This document shows positions 29,978-42,696 of a stretch of 64,000 nt of DNA, piece by piece; within the stretch, counting starts at the first letter, position 1, and each line of letters begins with the position of its first letter. The stretch lies in the NCBI RefSeq assembly GCF_001653475.1, contig NZ_CP011487.1, positions 124,001-188,000 of the forward strand, given 5' to 3'. Below the pieces are notes generated by a model. That model worked only from the letters and a program-made list of their open reading frames with translations. It made no database searches and was not told the DNA's origin. The DNA comes from Helicobacter pylori. GTDB lineage: Bacteria; Campylobacterota; Campylobacteria; Campylobacterales; Helicobacteraceae. The position numbers and the translations under genes were made by a program.

Positions 29978-30520
29978 ATGACAGAAATGGAATTAAAGCT
30001 CATTAAGATAGACACAAGCCATTATTTTGAAAAAAAACCAGGCTTGGGGGAGAGGGTGGATTATGCGGGGCGTTGCTACTATAATAAATTCCAAAGAGTG
30101 AATGCCATGCTCACAAGCTCGCTCATTCAAAAGCATTTGAAAAGGGAAATAGAAATCGCGCACAATCTCATCTTGCGTAACGATAAGGTGGAAAACATTG
30201 TGTTTGATTATAACGGGAGGAACCCGGAGCGTTTTTATCATAAGGCGCAGTTATTGCTTCGTGAGGAAGGTTTTATGAATTTTACCGCTTATAACACGAA
30301 GACGCCAGGGCATTTGCATTTGTATGTGCATAAGGGGCATACGGAATTAGGCGAGGGTGAAAGGTTGGTTAAAACTTTGTCTATGAAATTAGCGCAAGGG
30401 TTGCCTAAAGAATGGAGAGTCTTCCCTAGCAATGAATGGCCTAAGGAATTTAATATTTTAGCTTTACCTTATGAAGTGTTTGCAAAAGAGCGAGGGAGCT
30501 CTTGGGCGAAGCATTTATAA
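29978..30520 (+). CDS. DUF1882-family protein
   Basis: A 180-residue soluble protein of the DUF1882 family, which to my knowledge is confined to Campylobacterota. No function is established. It is basic and has clear conserved-looking blocks: [34 protein letters not shown], and [18 protein letters not shown]. The histidine pair next to a basic loop and the later tryptophan-proline block suggest a nucleic-acid or nucleotide enzyme fold, but this is a guess. It sits between glyA and a SPOR-domain gene in an apparent operon. Confidence 0.8.
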   Translation: MTEMELKLIKIDTSHYFEKKPGLGERVDYAGRCYYNKFQRVNAMLTSSLIQKHLKREIEIAHNLILRNDKVENIVFDYNGRNPERFYHKAQLLLREEGFMNFTAYNTKTPGHLHLYVHKGHTELGEGERLVKTLSMKLAQGLPKEWRVFPSNEWPKEFNILALPYEVFAKERGSSWAKHL

Positions 30521-30541
30521 CAATTTTTGAAAGGATTTTTG

Positions 30542-31360
30542 ATGTCAGAAAAAGAAAGACTGAATGAAGTGATCTTAGAAGAAGAAAATAATGGGGGCGG
30601 CACTAAAAAGGTGTTTTTGATCGTGGCTATAGCCATTATCATTTTAGCGGTGCTTTTAATGGTGTTTTGGAAAAGCACGAGAGTCGCTCCTAAAGAGACT
30701 TTTTTACAAACCGATAGCGGCATGCAAAAAATAGGCAACACTAAAGACGAGAAAAAAGACGATGCGTTTGAAAGCTTGAATTTGGATCCTTCCAAGCAAG
30801 AAAGCGATCTGGACAAAGTGGCGGATAATATTAAAAAGCAAGAAAATGATGCGTTTAACATGCCCATTCAAACCAATCAAACTCAAACGGAGATGAAAAC
30901 AACAAAAACAACAGAAGAAACGCAAGAAGCTAAAAAAGAATTAAAAGTTGTTGAGCGCACTCCCATGAACGCTCAAAAAGAATCTCAAGCTGTGGCTAAA
31001 AAAGAAACCCCCCATACAAAGCCTAAAGTAACCCCTAAAGATAAAGAAGCTCATAAAGATAAAGATAAGCATGTGGCTAAAGAGCCAAAAGCCAAAAAAG
31101 AAGCTCATAAAGAAGTTTCTAAAAAAGCCAATTCTAAAACCAATCTTACTAAAGGGCATTATTTGCAAGTGGGGGTTTTTGCACACACACCTAACAAAGC
31201 GTTTTTGCAAGCGTTTAACCAATTCCCCCATAAGATTGAAGATAGGGGGGCTACTAAACGCTATCTCATAGGCCCTTATAAGAGCAAGCAAGAAGCTTTA
31301 ATGCATGCCGATGAAGTCAGCAAAAAGATGACTAAACCGGTTGTCATAGAAGTGCGTTAA
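30542..31360 (+). CDS. SPOR-domain, FtsN-like bitopic protein
   Basis: A 272-residue protein with a short cytoplasmic N-terminus, one membrane helix (about residues 22-43, KKVFLIVAIAIIILAVLLMVF) and a long low-complexity linker rich in Lys, Glu, Thr and Ala. A C-terminal SPOR domain (about 195-272) has GHYLQVGVFAHTPNKAF and KRYLIGPYKSKQEAL. SPOR domains bind denuded glycan strands at the division site, so an FtsN-like septal role is likely. I use ATG 30542, with AAAGGA at 30530-30535. The TTG at 30527 overlaps that ribosome binding site. Confidence 0.87.
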   Translation: MSEKERLNEVILEEENNGGGTKKVFLIVAIAIIILAVLLMVFWKSTRVAPKETFLQTDSGMQKIGNTKDEKKDDAFESLNLDPSKQESDLDKVADNIKKQENDAFNMPIQTNQTQTEMKTTKTTEETQEAKKELKVVERTPMNAQKESQAVAKKETPHTKPKVTPKDKEAHKDKDKHVAKEPKAKKEAHKEVSKKANSKTNLTKGHYLQVGVFAHTPNKAFLQAFNQFPHKIEDRGATKRYLIGPYKSKQEALMHADEVSKKMTKPVVIEVR

Positions 31361-31870
31361 AGATTTTACAAATTTAAAAGAGCTTAATCAAGCGGTAATC
31401 TTTTGTGATACGCTTTTAGGGATTAGAGGGATTTATGAGGGAGAGTTCGCAAAATATCTCCTGTTCCCTTAAGAGTTTTGTATAAAACTAAAGTAATCCC
31501 AAAAAAAATAAAGAGCGTTATGAATTTAATGGGTAGCAAAAAATATGATGGCTTTTTGACTAACGGGCAAAAACTAAGACAGCTAAAACAAAGTGATAGC
31601 CTTTAGTAAAGTAGGGGTGAGAGGAGAAAAAAATGGAAAAACATGCGTTTTAAATCAAATATTCATACCCACTACTAGCAGTCAAGGGGAAACAACAAAT
31701 ATTAGACCGCACGAAAGAATTATAATATAAAAAAGATTGAAACGGCTTTTAAGATTATTAATCCGTATGATTTTACCAACAAGAAAGTATCAGTCATTTT
31801 AATGGGTTTTTTAAAATTAGCTATAATTAAGGGTTTAAAAAAGACATAATCCTTAAAAAAGAGTTTGAAC
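31361..31870. other. Gene-poor spacer with ORF fragments
   Basis: About 500 bases between the SPOR gene and the UPF0114 gene. A 28-codon frame from ATG 31520 (MNLMGSKKYDGFLTNGQKLR...) ends at 31606. A very good ribosome binding site (GAGGAG 31621-31626) precedes ATG 31633, which stops after six codons. The neighbouring frame stays open to 31730 with protein-like text (VLNQIFIPTTSSQGETTNI). Together these look like debris of one or two short genes. Confidence 0.4.
31822..31827 (+). promoter_or_regulatory. -10 box for the UPF0114 gene
   Basis: TTAGCTATAAT ends 43 bases before ATG 31871. A second TATAAT lies at 31721-31726. Confidence 0.55.
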
Positions 31871-32404
31871 ATGTTAGAAAAATTGATTGAAAGAGTGTTG
31901 TTTGCCACTCGTTGGTTGCTAGCCCCTTTATGCATTGCCATGTCGTTAGTGCTGGTGGTTTTAGGCTATGTGTTCATGAAAGAGTTGTGGCACATGCTCA
32001 GCCATTTAGACACGATCAGCGAAACGGATTTGGTTTTATCAGCCTTAGGATTAGTGGATTTGTTGTTTATGGCCGGGCTTGTTTTAATGGTGTTGCTCGC
32101 CAGTTATGAAAGCTTTGTTTCTAAATTAGACAAGGTGGATGCTAGTGAAATCACTTGGCTAAAGCACACGGATTTTAACGCTTTAAAATTAAAGGTTTCA
32201 CTCTCCATTGTAGCCATTTCGGCGATTTTCTTGCTCAAACGCTACATGAGTTTGGAAGATGTTTTATCCAGTATTCCTAAAGACACACCCCTATCGCATA
32301 ACCCCATTTTTTGGCAAGTGGTGATCCATTTGGTGTTTGTGTGTTCAGCGCTTTTAGCCGCCGTTACCAATAATATCGCTTTTTCGCAAAATAAAGGGCA
32401 TTAA
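31871..32404 (+). CDS. UPF0114 (YqhA-type) membrane protein
   Basis: A 177-residue protein with four predicted membrane helices (about 12-38, 53-77, 106-125, 142-165), matching the UPF0114/YqhA family of unknown function. Typical stretches are FATRWLLAPLCIAMSLVL at the N-terminus, LGLVDLLFMAGLVLMVLLASYESF in the second helix, and HLVFVCSALLAAVTN near the end. ATG 31871 is preferred over TTG 31865. It converges on the cls-like gene, whose stop is 5 bases beyond, leaving little room for a terminator. Confidence 0.87.
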   Translation: MLEKLIERVLFATRWLLAPLCIAMSLVLVVLGYVFMKELWHMLSHLDTISETDLVLSALGLVDLLFMAGLVLMVLLASYESFVSKLDKVDASEITWLKHTDFNALKLKVSLSIVAISAIFLLKRYMSLEDVLSSIPKDTPLSHNPIFWQVVIHLVFVCSALLAAVTNNIAFSQNKGH

Positions 32405-32409
32405 AAGTT

Positions 32410-33918
32410 TTAAAGCTCTCTTTCAGGAAGGACTTTAGACCATTCTTTAATCAAGCGTAAGAATAAGGAAGTATCAGGCGAAGTTTTTTCATGGATTAAA
32501 ATCCCTTCTTCCACCGCTTCCCAAATAACTCTGTGCCGATACACCACCAAATGCCATGATTGTTGGGCATGATCTTTAAGCGACAAACGCACCCTTTTAG
32601 CAAAAGACGGGTTGTCAAACAAGACCGCGCTTTCAGTGTTGATGTATGCAGAGCGCGGATCGATATTAAAACTCCCTAGAAGCGTTAAATTGTCATCAAA
32701 AACAATCGTCTTGCCGTGTAAGGAATGTTTGGTGCTAAAACGCCCTTTAATCTGGCGGTTGAAAAAATCGTTTCGTATTTCATAGACATTCGCGCCCATT
32801 CGCACTAATTGGTTGCGATACCTTTCCCATGCCCCATAGACCACTATCGCATCAGTAGATGAAAGGGAATTGGTAAGAATATTCAATTCAATCCCCTTAG
32901 AAATTTGATTTTTAAAGATTTTCATCATCTTTTTACCTGGAATAAAATACGATGAAGCGATAAAAACGGAGTCCTTAGCGTTTTTAAGGGCTTTCTCAAA
33001 AGCGATTTTGATAGGCGAATACAAGAGCGTGTCAATTTTTTTGGGTGAATCGGCTAAAAAAATTGCATTCCCGTAATAAATAGGGTATTGGCATTTTTGG
33101 AAGCGTTCTATAAAATCATTGACTTTTTTTTCAAACTGGTTTTTGTCTTCAGCGCTGATAGGGATTTTTTCATGGAGTTTAGCGATTTCTTTAGCGTTAT
33201 TTTTGAGTCTTTTATGGGTTCTCAATAATGAAACAGGGATAGAGCGGTGGAACCTCCAATAGCGTTCAAAGCTTTCTTTGGCTTTTGAAGCAACCCCCCC
33301 AAAAAACAAAGCGTCTAAATCTAAAAAATTCGTCTCTAAATCGTTATCAAAATAATTGTCCCCGATATTGCGCCCCCCTATAATGACAGCGAAATTATCC
33401 ACGATGAAAAGCTTGTTGTGCATGCGTTTTTTAATGCGCTCATAATCCGCAAGCATTTCAAAATAACGCAAGCCTTTATTGCGGATATAGTAGGGGTTAA
33501 AAATTTTCACTTCAATATTTTTATGGAAATTTAAGAGCATAATATCTGAAAAATCTGAATCCAATCCGTTATCGTCTAAAAGGATGCGCACTTTTACCCC
33601 ACGATTGGCCGCACTTAAAAGTTCTTTAGCGATCACTTGAGAGGAAAGATCGTTCTTATAGATATAAGTTTGCATGTCAATGCTTTTTTGGCTCATTCTG
33701 ATAAGACCCACTCTATGCAACAAGGCATCAAAGCCGTCTTCTAAAAGAATAGCCGCACTATGGTTAGGATTTTCTTTTAAATTTTTAGCGTATAAGCTCC
33801 CAATGGTGGTAGTGTAGGGATCATAAGAGATAGGGGGGCTTGAGATGGGAGTCTTATAGACTAACCCAAAACACCCGTTAAAAAAAAAGACGCTTAAAAG
33901 GACTAAAAAGATTTTCAA
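32410..33918 (-). CDS. Phospholipase D-family protein, cardiolipin synthase-like, lipoprotein signal
   Basis: A 502-residue phospholipase D superfamily protein with two HKD motifs: HNKLFIVD followed by GGRNIGD in the first half, and HGKTIVFD followed by GSFNIDPRSA in the second. This pattern is shared by cardiolipin synthases and related phosphatidyltransferases. The N-terminus (KIFLVLLSVFFFNGC) looks like a lipoprotein signal with the cysteine at about 16, which would place the enzyme on the periplasmic side. A run of nine T (33888-33880) encodes the FFF of this signal, a possible slippage site. The frame is currently intact. Confidence 0.87.
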   Translation of the reverse strand: MKIFLVLLSVFFFNGCFGLVYKTPISSPPISYDPYTTTIGSLYAKNLKENPNHSAAILLEDGFDALLHRVGLIRMSQKSIDMQTYIYKNDLSSQVIAKELLSAANRGVKVRILLDDNGLDSDFSDIMLLNFHKNIEVKIFNPYYIRNKGLRYFEMLADYERIKKRMHNKLFIVDNFAVIIGGRNIGDNYFDNDLETNFLDLDALFFGGVASKAKESFERYWRFHRSIPVSLLRTHKRLKNNAKEIAKLHEKIPISAEDKNQFEKKVNDFIERFQKCQYPIYYGNAIFLADSPKKIDTLLYSPIKIAFEKALKNAKDSVFIASSYFIPGKKMMKIFKNQISKGIELNILTNSLSSTDAIVVYGAWERYRNQLVRMGANVYEIRNDFFNRQIKGRFSTKHSLHGKTIVFDDNLTLLGSFNIDPRSAYINTESAVLFDNPSFAKRVRLSLKDHAQQSWHLVVYRHRVIWEAVEEGILIHEKTSPDTSLFLRLIKEWSKVLPEREL

Positions 33919-33939
33919 AAACGACCCACTAAAAAGAAA

Positions 33940-36814
<2,875 letters not shown>

Positions 36815-36823
36815 TTTCTACCC

Positions 36824-37591
36824 TTATTCTTTGTGGAATTTCCCATCAGCTTCTATGGCTTCTTGCATGGTTTTAATGCCATTGTCCTTATTTTCTAAAC
36901 CTTTTTTAATGTAAGCCCCATAGGTGCAAAGCCCTAAAACAATAAAAAACACGCTCATCGCCCATTTGACTTTTCTCAAACCTTGAATGCTCACATTCTT
37001 AAACCACCCCCATTTAATCGCTAAGCGATACAACCCAATAGAGCCATGCAATTCTACGGCAAACAATAAGAAAATATACAAAAGCCAAAAGTTTTGCGTT
37101 ACAAAACGATAGCTTGAGCCATGGGGCCCGATACTTTCAGGCTCTGTGAGCATGACAAATAAGTGGATACTCGCTAAGAAAAACATCGCAAACCCGGTTA
37201 TGGCTTGAATAAACCACAAGCTCGTATCGCCATGTTTCATCAAATGCTTATGGGTTTTAAAAACTTTGTATTGCCTGTAATTGATAGGGAATTTCCGAAG
37301 TGCCAAAAAAGCATGTGCGACTAAAATAAGAATAATCCCTGCTGCAACCACGCTCACAATAGCCGGCTCGCCTGCTTTTAAAAACAAACTCCCTTCAAAA
37401 AATTTCGCTACTTTATACATGGCTTCATCGCTAATCAAGATGCTTGAGACCAAAAACATGTGTGCGATCATAAAGAGCGCTAAAATCAAGCCCGTAGCAC
37501 TCTGTAAAAAATCTAGCTTAGCATAAATACCGCTTTTTTTAAGCCCTTTGCTAGCGCCATAATAACCCTCTATAATTTCTTCTTGTTGCAT
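36824..37591 (-). CDS. frdC: Fumarate reductase cytochrome b subunit
   Basis: FrdC anchors the enzyme and carries two haem b groups in five membrane helices, as in Wolinella. Haem-ligand candidates are the histidines in ALFMIAHMF, LVAHAFLALRKF, SIHLFVMLTEP and ELHGSIGLYR. I use ATG 37591 (255 residues), preceded by TAGGAG with 8-base spacing, instead of the longer frame from 37645. It is the first gene of frdCAB. A weak TAAAAT box at 37658-37653 could be the promoter. Confidence 0.95.
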   Translation of the reverse strand: MQQEEIIEGYYGASKGLKKSGIYAKLDFLQSATGLILALFMIAHMFLVSSILISDEAMYKVAKFFEGSLFLKAGEPAIVSVVAAGIILILVAHAFLALRKFPINYRQYKVFKTHKHLMKHGDTSLWFIQAITGFAMFFLASIHLFVMLTEPESIGPHGSSYRFVTQNFWLLYIFLLFAVELHGSIGLYRLAIKWGWFKNVSIQGLRKVKWAMSVFFIVLGLCTYGAYIKKGLENKDNGIKTMQEAIEADGKFHKE

Positions 37592-37761
37592 AAAAACTGC
37601 TCCTAAAAACTCAAAATTAACCTGAATCGTTTGATGCAAAAACACTGCCTTAATTTTACTACATTTGAAATAATTTTTCTTATAAACAAAACCTAAATTA
37701 AGAAAAAATTCAATTCAAGGGGGCTATTGTTTAAAATTTACATTTTTTAAACGCTATTGGA

Positions 37762-37767
37762 TATAAT
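37762..37767 (+). promoter_or_regulatory. -10 box for tpiA
   Basis: GGATATAATAAGG contains TATAAT 38 bases before the tpiA ATG. AAGGA at 37794-37798 is the ribosome binding site. Confidence 0.65.
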
Positions 37768-37805
37768 AAGGGATAGTTACCACCTAATAAAATAAGGATC
37801 ATTCA

Positions 37806-38510
37806 ATGACAAAAATTGCCATGGCTAATTTTAAATCCGCTATGCCTATTTTTAAAAGCCATGCGTATTTAAAAGAATTAGAAAAGACTTTAAAACCGCA
37901 GCATTTTGATAGGGTGTTTGTATTCCCTGATTTTTTGGGGTTATTGCCTAACGCATTTTTGCATTTCACTTTAGGAGTGCAAAACGCTTACCCTAGAGAT
38001 TGTGGAGCTTTTACCGGTGAAATCACTTCAAAGCATTTAGAAGAATTGAAAATCAACACGCTTTTAATAGGGCATAGCGAGAGGCGAATGCTTTTAAAGG
38101 AAAGTCCTAGCTTTTTGAAAGAAAAGTTTGATTTTTTTAAAAGTAAAAATTTTAAAATCATCTATTGTATTGGCGAAGAATTAACGACCAGAGAAAAGAG
38201 TTTTAAGGCTGTAAAGGAATTTTTAAATGAGCAATTAGAAAATATTGATCTTGATTATCCCAATTTAGTGGTGGCGTATGAGCCTATTTGGGCGATTGGC
38301 GCAAAAAAGAGCGCTTCTTTAGAAGATATTTATCTCACGCATGGTTTTCTAAAGCAAATTTTAAATCAAAAAACGCCCTTGTTGTATGGGGGGAGCGTGA
38401 ATACACAAAACGCTAAAGAAATTTTAGGGATTGATAGCGTGGACGGCTTATTGATCGGGAGTGCGTCTTTGGAATTAGAAAATTTTAAAACAATCATTTC
38501 ATTTTTATAA
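37806..38510 (+). CDS. tpiA: Triosephosphate isomerase
   Basis: TpiA interconverts dihydroxyacetone phosphate and glyceraldehyde-3-phosphate, working next to Fba in gluconeogenesis. At 234 residues it is shorter than most bacterial enzymes (about 250), as known for H. pylori. The catalytic residues are K10 (ANFKSAM), H90 (LLIGHSERR) and E159 ([11 protein letters not shown]), and LLYGGSVN holds the phosphate loop. fabI follows after 9 bases, starting a run of tightly spaced genes through lpxD. Confidence 0.97.
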   Translation: MTKIAMANFKSAMPIFKSHAYLKELEKTLKPQHFDRVFVFPDFLGLLPNAFLHFTLGVQNAYPRDCGAFTGEITSKHLEELKINTLLIGHSERRMLLKESPSFLKEKFDFFKSKNFKIIYCIGEELTTREKSFKAVKEFLNEQLENIDLDYPNLVVAYEPIWAIGAKKSASLEDIYLTHGFLKQILNQKTPLLYGGSVNTQNAKEILGIDSVDGLLIGSASLELENFKTIISFL

Positions 38511-39347
<837 letters not shown>

Positions 39348-39356
39348 GGGGTATTG

Positions 39357-40367
39357 ATGAAATTAAGCGAATTGTTAAGTGCCTATTCTATTGAAACGGG
39401 ATTTTCAAACGATTTTGAAGTGCATGCTTTAGCGGAATTAGATAAGGCTACGCCCAATGATATTAGCTACATTGACCAAGCGCGTTACCTTAAACTTTTA
39501 AAAGATTCCAAAGCCGGGGCAGTGTTTATCCGTAAAAAAGAATCTTCTAAAGTGCCAAAACACATGCAAGCTTTAATCGTGGATAACCCGCATCTAGCTT
39601 TCGCTAAAGTTTCGCATGCCTTTAAAATCCCTTTTTTTAAAAACCCAGAAAGCGTGATTGAGTCTAAACATTTTGAAAAAGTAACGATCATGCCTAATGT
39701 TATGATTGGAGAGGGCGTAGAAATTGGCGAAAATTCTTTGATTTATCCGGGCGTGGTGATCGCTGATGGAGTCAAAATCGGTAAAAATTGTATTTTGTAT
39801 CCTCGTGTGGTTTTGTATCAAAACACGATTTTAGAAGACAATGTTACCATCCATGCAGGCAGTGTGATTGGAGGCGATGGCTTTGGTTATGCACACACCG
39901 CTTTAGGAGAGCATGTCAAAATTGAGCATGTGGGGATTGTTAGGATTCAAAAAAATGTAGAAATTGGAGCTAACACGGCGATTGATAGGGCGGTGTTTGG
40001 TGAGACTTTGATTAAAGAGGGCGTTAAGATTGATAACCTGGTTCAAATTGGGCATAATTGCGTTTTAGGCGAACACAGCATTGTGGTCTCTCAAGTGGGC
40101 TTGAGCGGCTCTACAACCACTGGCCGTAATGTGGTTTTTGGCGGTCAAGTGGGCATTGGGGGGCATTTGCATGTGGGCGAATTCACTCAAATTGGGGGTA
40201 AAAGCGCAGTGGGTAAAGACTTGCCCCCTAACACTAATTTTGCCGGAGCGATCCCTGCTATGGAAATCCATGAGTGGCACCATTTCTTGGCTCATTTACG
40301 AACGAATTTTAGAAAACAGCAAAAAACGAGTTTGTTGCAAAAAGCTAAAGGGTTTTTTAAGTCTTAA
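39357..40367 (+). CDS. lpxD: UDP-3-O-acyl-glucosamine N-acyltransferase
   Basis: LpxD adds the N-linked hydroxyacyl chain in lipid A synthesis. The 336-residue protein has an N-terminal uridine-binding domain (about 1-100). It is followed by a left-handed β-helix of hexapeptide repeats, such as IGENSLIYPGVVIADGVKIG, with the catalytic histidine in HNCVLGEHSIV or a neighbouring repeat. A C-terminal helix completes it. ATG 39357 is used, and the TTG at 39354 gives only one extra residue. It lies 9 bases after fabI. Confidence 0.96.
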   Translation: MKLSELLSAYSIETGFSNDFEVHALAELDKATPNDISYIDQARYLKLLKDSKAGAVFIRKKESSKVPKHMQALIVDNPHLAFAKVSHAFKIPFFKNPESVIESKHFEKVTIMPNVMIGEGVEIGENSLIYPGVVIADGVKIGKNCILYPRVVLYQNTILEDNVTIHAGSVIGGDGFGYAHTALGEHVKIEHVGIVRIQKNVEIGANTAIDRAVFGETLIKEGVKIDNLVQIGHNCVLGEHSIVVSQVGLSGSTTTGRNVVFGGQVGIGGHLHVGEFTQIGGKSAVGKDLPPNTNFAGAIPAMEIHEWHHFLAHLRTNFRKQQKTSLLQKAKGFFKS

Positions 40368-40387
40368 AGTTAAAGAATGAAATAAGC

Positions 40388-40393
40388 TATAAT
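40388..40393 (+). promoter_or_regulatory. -10 box for metK
   Basis: AAGCTATAATAAG contains TATAAT 44 bases before the metK ATG, in the 70-base gap after lpxD. Confidence 0.65.
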
Positions 40394-40437
40394 AAGCCCA
40401 TTTTGAATACGAATGATTATTTTAATAAGGACAATCC

Positions 40438-41595
40438 ATGAAAGATAGTTTTCTTTTCACTTCTGAATCAGTAACCGAGGGGCATCCTGACAAAATGGCT
40501 GATCAAATCAGCGATGCGGTTTTAGATTATATTATTGAGCGGGATCAAAAAGCCAAAGTCGCATGTGAGACTTTGGTTGCTAATGGTTTTTGCATGATCA
40601 CTGGCGAGTTAAAAACTTCTGTTTATGCCCCTATGCAAGAGATTGCAAGAGAAGTGGTTAAAAAGATTGGTTATACAGACGCTCTTTATGGCTTTGATTA
40701 TAGAAGTGCAGCGGTTTTAAATGGCATTGGCGAGCAAAGTCCTGATATTAATCAGGGTGTGGATAGAGAAGATGGTGAGATTGGGGCAGGGGATCAAGGG
40801 CTTATGTTTGGTTATGCGTGCAAGGAGACTGAAACGCTCATGCCCTTACCCATTCATTTAGCGCACCAGCTCACTTTCGCTCTGGCTCAAAAAAGAAAAG
40901 ACAACACTCTGCCTTTTTTAAGGCCTGATGGCAAGTCTCAAGTGAGCGTGCGTTATGAAAACAACAGACCTGTAAGCGTTGATACGATTGTCATTTCCAC
41001 CCAACATTCCCCAGAAGTTTCGCAAAAACATTTAAAAGAAGCCGTGATTGAAGAGATCGTGTATAAGGTTTTACCCAAAGAATATTTGCATGACAATATC
41101 AAGTTTTTTGTCAATCCTACAGGAAAATTCGTTATCGGTGGGCCACAAGGCGATGCGGGCTTAACGGGTAGAAAAATCATCGTGGATACTTATGGGGGGA
41201 GTTGCCCGCATGGGGGGGGAGCGTTTAGCGGGAAAGATCCTAGTAAAGTGGATAGGAGCGCAGCTTATGCGGCCCGCTATGTGGCTAAAAATCTGGTAGC
41301 GAGTGGGGTTTGCGATAAAGCGACTGTGCAGCTTGCTTATGCGATTGGGGTGATAGAGCCGGTGTCTGTTTATGTGAATACGCATAACACGAGCAAGTAT
41401 TCAAGTGCGGAGTTGGAAAAATGCGTGAAATCGGTTTTCAAACTCACGCCAAAAGGCATTATTGAAAGCTTGGATTTGTTGAGACCCATTTATTCGCTCA
41501 CTTCAGCTTATGGGCATTTTGGGCGCGAATTAGAGGAATTCACTTGGGAAAAAACCAACAAAGCCGAAGAGATTAAAGCGTTCTTTAAGCGTTAA
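40438..41595 (+). CDS. metK: S-adenosylmethionine synthase
   Basis: MetK makes S-adenosylmethionine from methionine and ATP. That product is consumed by the many DNA methyltransferases of this species and by the radical-SAM steps of the futalosine pathway. The 385-residue protein has [13 protein letters not shown] at the N-terminus, [12 protein letters not shown], and the phosphate-binding stretch [17 protein letters not shown]. It has its own TATAAT box. Confidence 0.98.
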   Translation: MKDSFLFTSESVTEGHPDKMADQISDAVLDYIIERDQKAKVACETLVANGFCMITGELKTSVYAPMQEIAREVVKKIGYTDALYGFDYRSAAVLNGIGEQSPDINQGVDREDGEIGAGDQGLMFGYACKETETLMPLPIHLAHQLTFALAQKRKDNTLPFLRPDGKSQVSVRYENNRPVSVDTIVISTQHSPEVSQKHLKEAVIEEIVYKVLPKEYLHDNIKFFVNPTGKFVIGGPQGDAGLTGRKIIVDTYGGSCPHGGGAFSGKDPSKVDRSAAYAARYVAKNLVASGVCDKATVQLAYAIGVIEPVSVYVNTHNTSKYSSAELEKCVKSVFKLTPKGIIESLDLLRPIYSLTSAYGHFGRELEEFTWEKTNKAEEIKAFFKR

Positions 41596-41632
41596 AAAAA
41601 TGTTTTAAGGGTAATATTTTAAAAAATTTTTG

Positions 41633-41638
41633 TATAAT
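41633..41638 (+). promoter_or_regulatory. Extended -10 box for ndk
   Basis: TTTTTGTATAAT, with TG one base before TATAAT, ends 23 bases before the TTG start of ndk. The gap also holds AAGGAG at 41650-41655. Confidence 0.65.
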
Positions 41639-41661
41639 CAACAATTCACAAGGAGTTTAAA

Positions 41662-42075
41662 TTGAAACAAAGAACGCTGTCTATTATTAAACCGGATGCA
41701 CTTAAGAAAAGAGTGGTAGGCAAAATCATTGATCGCTTTGAGAGTAACGGCTTGGAAGTGGTTGCTATGAAACGCTTGTATTTGAGCGTTAAAGACGCTG
41801 AAAACTTTTATGCGATCCACAGAGAGAGACCCTTTTTTAAAGATTTAATAGAATTTATGGTCAGTGGTCCGGTAGTGGTTATGGTTTTAGAGGGCAAAGA
41901 TGCGGTGGCTAAAAACAGAGATCTTATGGGAGCGACTGATCCCAAACTCGCCCAAAAAGGCACTATTAGAGCGGATTTTGCTGAAAGCATTGACGCTAAT
42001 GCGGTGCATGGGAGCGATAGTTTGGAAAACGCGCACAATGAAATCGCTTTCTTTTTTGCCGCTAGAGATCTTTAA
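41662..42075 (+). CDS. ndk: Nucleoside diphosphate kinase
   Basis: Ndk balances nucleoside triphosphate pools by a phospho-histidine mechanism. The 137-residue protein carries [13 protein letters not shown] at the start and the active-site histidine H116 in NAVHGSDS. The start codon is TTG, supported by AAGGAG (41650-41655) with 6-base spacing. It begins a cluster that continues with the yceD-like gene, rpmF, plsX and fabH. Confidence 0.97.
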   Translation: MKQRTLSIIKPDALKKRVVGKIIDRFESNGLEVVAMKRLYLSVKDAENFYAIHRERPFFKDLIEFMVSGPVVVMVLEGKDAVAKNRDLMGATDPKLAQKGTIRADFAESIDANAVHGSDSLENAHNEIAFFFAARDL

Positions 42076-42100
42076 GATTTAAGGGCGTTTTAAGTTAAGC

Positions 42101-42457
42101 ATGCAATTTGAAATGCGTAAAATCGCTTTTAATGTGCCTAAAGCGTTTTCTTTAGAGCATGAGGGAGTGGTTTTAGAGGGCGAAGTTATGCGAGTGGGGG
42201 CGAAATTGTTCCGCTTGAAAGTGCGTCTTAAGGGTGAATTGATGCTTATTTGCGATACAAGCGGTAAAGAGTTTAAAAAAAGTCTTGATGAGTCGTTGGT
42301 TTTGCATATTTCAGACGGGTTATGGGATACGCAAAGCCAAAGTTTGGATTTTGATAATTTAGATGTTATTGAGTCTTTCAATGGTTTTATTGATTTGAGC
42401 GAAATTTTACGCTCTGAAGTGGAGTCTATTAGATTAGACTACCATTATGCAGATTGA
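42101..42457 (+). CDS. YceD/DUF177-family protein
   Basis: A 118-residue protein of the DUF177/YceD family, linked in other bacteria to 23S rRNA processing or accumulation. It shows the typical order of a variable N-terminal β region (AFSLEHEGVVLEGEVMRVGAKL) and the central CDTSGKEFKKSLDESL stretch with its single cysteine. Its position immediately before rpmF is the classic family context and is the strongest support. The start is not certain, as an ATG at 42113 is also in frame. Confidence 0.85.
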   Translation: MQFEMRKIAFNVPKAFSLEHEGVVLEGEVMRVGAKLFRLKVRLKGELMLICDTSGKEFKKSLDESLVLHISDGLWDTQSQSLDFDNLDVIESFNGFIDLSEILRSEVESIRLDYHYAD

Positions 42458-42472
42458 AATTAAGGAGAATTT

Positions 42473-42619
42473 ATGGCAGTACCTGATAGAAGAGTGAGCA
42501 AGACAAGAGCGGCAAAAAGGCGCACGCATTACAGCGTTAAGTTGGCTAAGCCCATAAAAGCTAAAGATGGCACTTGGAAGCTTCCCCACCATATTAACAA
42601 ATTTACTAAAGAATACTAG
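42473..42619 (+). CDS. rpmF: Ribosomal protein L32
   Basis: A short gene encoding 48 residues, [20 protein letters not shown]..., a typical L32 N-terminus, basic throughout and ending KFTKEY. It lacks the four zinc-binding cysteines found in C+ versions, so this is the zinc-free type. TAAGGAGAATTT precedes the ATG. It lies 15 bases after the yceD-like gene and upstream of plsX, the widely conserved yceD-rpmF-plsX-fabH order. Confidence 0.97.
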   Translation: MAVPDRRVSKTRAAKRRTHYSVKLAKPIKAKDGTWKLPHHINKFTKEY

Positions 42620-42696
42620 TATAAAAGCTATCTTTAATGATAGAAAGTATTTTAAAGGATTGCAACGGGTTGCAACAAGCCTTTTAAGGACGCATG

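Noticed and set aside
30704-31291. Two minus-strand frames opposite the SPOR-domain gene
   Set aside because: Their Phe-rich text is the complement of the Lys-rich linker codons.
37592-37645. Upstream extension of frdC
   Set aside because: ATG 37591 has TAGGAG at good spacing and gives the usual FrdC length.
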